DNA from: Candidatus Babelota bacterium
GTDB lineage: Bacteria; Dependentiae; Babeliae; Babeliales; JABCYS01
Assembly: GCA_013290085.1 (NCBI GenBank)
Contig: JABCYS010000036.1
Coordinates: forward strand, 1-8,753
Length of the DNA: 8,753 nucleotides
Direction of reading: 5' to 3'
The translations under genes were made by a program, and so were the position numbers. Shown one piece after another: positions 7,601 through 8,753 of this stretch (positions within the stretch are counted from its first letter, which is position 1; each line of letters begins with the position of its first letter). A model generated the notes under the pieces. It was given only the letters and a program-made list of their open reading frames with translations. It was not told the DNA's origin and made no database searches.

Positions 7601-7787
7601 CCTCGAATATTTCTTTTTATTCACCTACGTGACGATAGTGATATTAATTCTTGATGCCCTTGTGATGTATTCAAAAATGAGCTTGCGCGGTTGGGCCATC
7701 AAAAGTTCTTACTTGCTCAGGTTTTTATACTGGCCACTTGAGGTTTTGGCTTGGCTGAGCGCAACAATTATTATTTTTTATAATTAA
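4653..7787 (+). CDS. Double-dCache sensor fused to a pentameric ligand-gated ion channel
   Basis: A 1044-residue, nine-span inner-membrane protein. Order: TM1 (18-40); dCache 1 (about 48-305, GKTG hinge at 217-220); TM2 (311-333); TM3 (349-369); a helical stalk (about 375-410); dCache 2 (about 410-645, RWY 491-493, WSEPY 503-507, GKTG 557-560); TM4 (657-677); TM5 (687-708); a beta-rich domain (about 745-910) with GIYLRSINISG (752-762) and YPFD (828-831); and M1-M4 of a pLGIC pore. M1 (918-941) follows R914-R915 and contains Pro927. M2 runs from R953 (the 0' basic position). LP (976-977) precedes M3 (984-1006). M4 (1022-1042) ends the protein. The YPFD loop has no flanking cysteines, as in prokaryotic channels such as GLIC. 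Both Cache modules and the channel's ligand domain fall on the periplasmic side. There is no HAMP, kinase, GGDEF or chemotaxis output domain, so the output is probably ion flux. ATG 4653 has no ribosome binding site; GTG 4665 has GGGGGA 4 bp before it and is a real alternative. Translation is probably coupled to the overlapping UrtA-like gene. Ligand and ion selectivity are unknown. Confidence 0.85.
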   Translation: MGEAVGKKLIHGASNKLQAVIVGCGIATLGFAVALYGIYSYKKSHNIKMALQQLGEVTRTRELEILSFFDDQEIKLNNLSKEEGVVAALEQGAAQDKERSRKQKDFLAHYQSMYGYKDILLISIEAKIIFSLNNAELAGLTLSKQPYQTSSLAQSFYRSIMTVTVDISAFEFFQPLGQQALYLCVPVFKNKKMMGVLAVQINDQVVSSIANNYKDLGKTGELLLAVKKENNIRLLLPTRNELVGEPSPIISLHQEGGFALKKSVQGMRGKDIGLDYRQQETIAVWRYLPDVAWGLVTQIDVSEVIKPVAFYYNLFLLGLIMGLAAIALFVFLKMYPTLIALTHQPLKLRKILVSILLIAVGITGMLIYKYKMLQVRTRQKMRQEAQDKVEQAKQQIMAKLEHAEATAQTMADDLGSGRLKREDIKVRMTREMQEYPDLVGVIIAYEPFAYDAKQKLFAPIVVRESKGLEYKMIDTLYDYTQPERPGQPITRWYSLPIRQGAQWSEPYLEPLTNMLVAVYSVPFFDQQDKQKKKPLGIISVMYPIDKIKEIVEDLGIGKTGYGFIISKIGYFLYHPVTEYVQKQKTIFEVADELNNATLREVGDKALHGQKGFANYLNEITAQFSSVYYEPLPYTGWSLGVTFIEEESPIPSFVWRHYQIWILISAMIVLLLAFLLLTKAYIGKAVWEYSIICSGILGIGVLILWILVYQAASIEQIAGIPIVDKVGLNKFVDSINRQAANNHETLPLTIPTGIYLRSINISGMQAEFTADIWQRYDKKKHANIKQGVTFPRAISVQEQETYRETTGDSETIGWTVKGVLAQSFDYSKYPFDVKNVEIALAAKEKIKNVLLIPDFESYRLLSPTTKPGIDDQVKVLGFSVRKSIFSFDTQKPKVNFGIEEAPANKTLLNFNSILRRNLVDATVVYLLPLLVILVALYASLWFTYEDQGINISYRALAAYTAVVFSLVLLHRTFRDKLPSGEIIYLEYFFLFTYVTIVILILDALVMYSKMSLRGWAIKSSYLLRFLYWPLEVLAWLSATIIIFYN

Positions 7788-7851
7788 CAATTTTATTTTT
7801 TCGATTATTCTCAATTAAGAATTTTTAAACAATTTTTACCTGGAATGATTT

Positions 7852-8753
7852 ATGTCATTACCCGTTACCCAAGAAATAAAAAAAGAGACCACCCCGGTGG
7901 GGCAAGGTGAACACGTACCAAATATCCATATTGTCGTAGAGCAATCGCTGGGCCTACAAGGAGAAGTCTCCTTGGTAGGGGCAAAGAATGCGGTGCTTGT
8001 CATTATGGCATCACTTATTCTAACGGACGGAAAATCAGTACTTACCAATGTTCCTGATTCTGCAGACGTTCAACAAATGATCTCGTTACTCGAAGATCTC
8101 GGTGCAGAAGTTTCCTTTTACCCCGACAAAAATCTATTGATAGTAAATACCGCCACCATAAACAGTTACAAAGTTAAACCTGAGATTATGAAAAAAATGC
8201 GAGCTTCAGTTTTGGTTATGGGACCACTACTTGCTCGGTTTTCTCGCGCACAAGTAGCGCTTCCTGGCGGGTGCTTAATTGGAGAAAGGCCTATCGACTT
8301 CCATCTCAAAAATTTTGAAAAAATGGGTGTTGGTATGGAGATTGATGGAGAATTTCTAACTGCTCATACGCCAGCATTACAAGCAACGACCTTGGTGCTT
8401 GAGTATCCAAGTGTTGGCGCAACCGAAAACCTTTTAATGGCAGCAACGCTGACCAAAGGAACAACAAGAATATTAAACGCGGCTCTTGAGCCAGAAGTAT
8501 TAGACCTTGTTGCCATCCTTCAAAAAATGGGTGCTCACATAAATCTCCTGCCGCCAGCAACGATAGAAATTCAAGGTGTTTCTTCCCTGCGTGCGGTAGA
8601 ACATGAAATTATGTTTGACAGGCTTGAAGCCGGTTCACTTCTACTCGCGGCTGCAATCACCGGTGGAGAAATTTCACTTCCTCAGGCCGATGCAACAGTT
8701 CTTGATGTCTTCCTCTATAAACTGCAAGAAATGGGGCACAGTGTTGAACGTGG
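7852..8753 (+). CDS. murA: UDP-N-acetylglucosamine 1-carboxyvinyltransferase (3' end outside window)
   Basis: MurA transfers enolpyruvate from PEP to UDP-GlcNAc, the first committed step of peptidoglycan synthesis, in the cytoplasm. The first 300 codons are present; the family is usually about 420 residues, so roughly the last 120-140 are missing. Motifs: GAKNAVL (43-49, with the K45-N46 substrate pair), MRASVL (116-121), PGGCLIGERP (138-147), SVGATENLL (187-195), EPEVLDL (213-219) and DRLEAGSLL (256-264). Cys141 corresponds to the E. coli Cys115 that fosfomycin alkylates, so this enzyme has the fosfomycin-sensitive form of the loop. The ATG at 7852 has a weak upstream GGA at 7 bp. It gives a 23-residue polar N-terminal extension relative to E. 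coli MurA, and no better in-frame start follows. It lies 64 bp after the channel gene on the same strand; the gap has no strong terminator, so partial readthrough is possible. Confidence 0.96.
   Translation, partial: MSLPVTQEIKKETTPVGQGEHVPNIHIVVEQSLGLQGEVSLVGAKNAVLVIMASLILTDGKSVLTNVPDSADVQQMISLLEDLGAEVSFYPDKNLLIVNTATINSYKVKPEIMKKMRASVLVMGPLLARFSRAQVALPGGCLIGERPIDFHLKNFEKMGVGMEIDGEFLTAHTPALQATTLVLEYPSVGATENLLMAATLTKGTTRILNAALEPEVLDLVAILQKMGAHINLLPPATIEIQGVSSLRAVEHEIMFDRLEAGSLLLAAAITGGEISLPQADATVLDVFLYKLQEMGHSVER

Noticed and set aside
4653..7787. Reading the large protein as a chemoreceptor or sensor histidine kinase because of its Cache domains
   Set aside because: No HAMP, methyl-accepting, kinase, GGDEF, cyclase or phosphatase domain is present; the C-terminus instead reads as a pLGIC ligand domain and four pore helices.
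7820..7832. Resemblance of this stretch (AATTTTTAAACAA) to the 5' ends of the small paralogs at 410 and 846
   Set aside because: Low-complexity AT-rich match in a noncoding gap with no further similarity on either side; chance is enough.
7788..7851. Possible terminator between the channel gene and murA (ATTCT/AGAAT hairpin at 7807-7822 followed by T)
   Set aside because: The stem is only 5 bp and AT-rich, so it is unlikely to terminate well. No convincing murA promoter was seen in this short AT-rich gap either.
1..8753. CRISPR arrays, tRNA or rRNA genes, insertion sequences and phage genes
   Set aside because: I saw no spaced direct repeats, cloverleaf-like sequence, transposase motifs or terminal inverted repeats anywhere in the window.

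Overview
The window looks like chromosomal DNA from an AT-leaning, Gram-negative-type bacterium that makes murein (murA is present). The mix of a tandem family of small secreted hairpin proteins beside ordinary housekeeping genes would fit a host-associated lineage. Candidatus Dependentiae (TM6) is my best guess, but this is an impression from gene style and is not proven by any marker here.

Layout. (1) Positions 1-1261, + strand: three tandem paralogous small genes of 137-138 codons, the first cut by the window edge. Each encodes a signal peptide, a short basic segment, a conserved GAGVF-type membrane segment, a variable loop, a second membrane segment and a charged tail. A strong intrinsic terminator (1284-1316) closes the array. 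(2) Positions 1315-3251, - strand: tdk (thymidine kinase, type II) followed by radA (DNA repair ATPase), translationally coupled by an ATGA overlap. (3) Positions 3252-3408: a short divergent promoter region. (4) Positions 3409-7787, + strand: a membrane-anchored UrtA-type urea/amide substrate-binding protein, overlapping by 28 bp a 1044-residue membrane protein. (5) Positions 7852 to the end: the first 300 codons of murA.

The most interesting content is the pair in (4). The large protein has two periplasmic double-Cache sensor modules, five membrane segments around them, and a C-terminal third that reads as a complete pentameric ligand-gated ion channel (pLGIC). That third has a beta-rich ligand-binding domain with a YPFD 'pro-loop' lacking the Cys pair, a pre-M1 arginine, an M1 proline, an M2 with basic 0' residue, an LP motif before M3, and an M4 that ends the protein. 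All nine predicted membrane segments give a consistent topology. The neighbouring UrtA-like protein has no lipobox, is held by an N-terminal membrane anchor, and has no transporter genes beside it in this window. I infer a two-gene sensory ion-channel system in which a substrate-binding protein and Cache domains report a small solute to a pLGIC pore.
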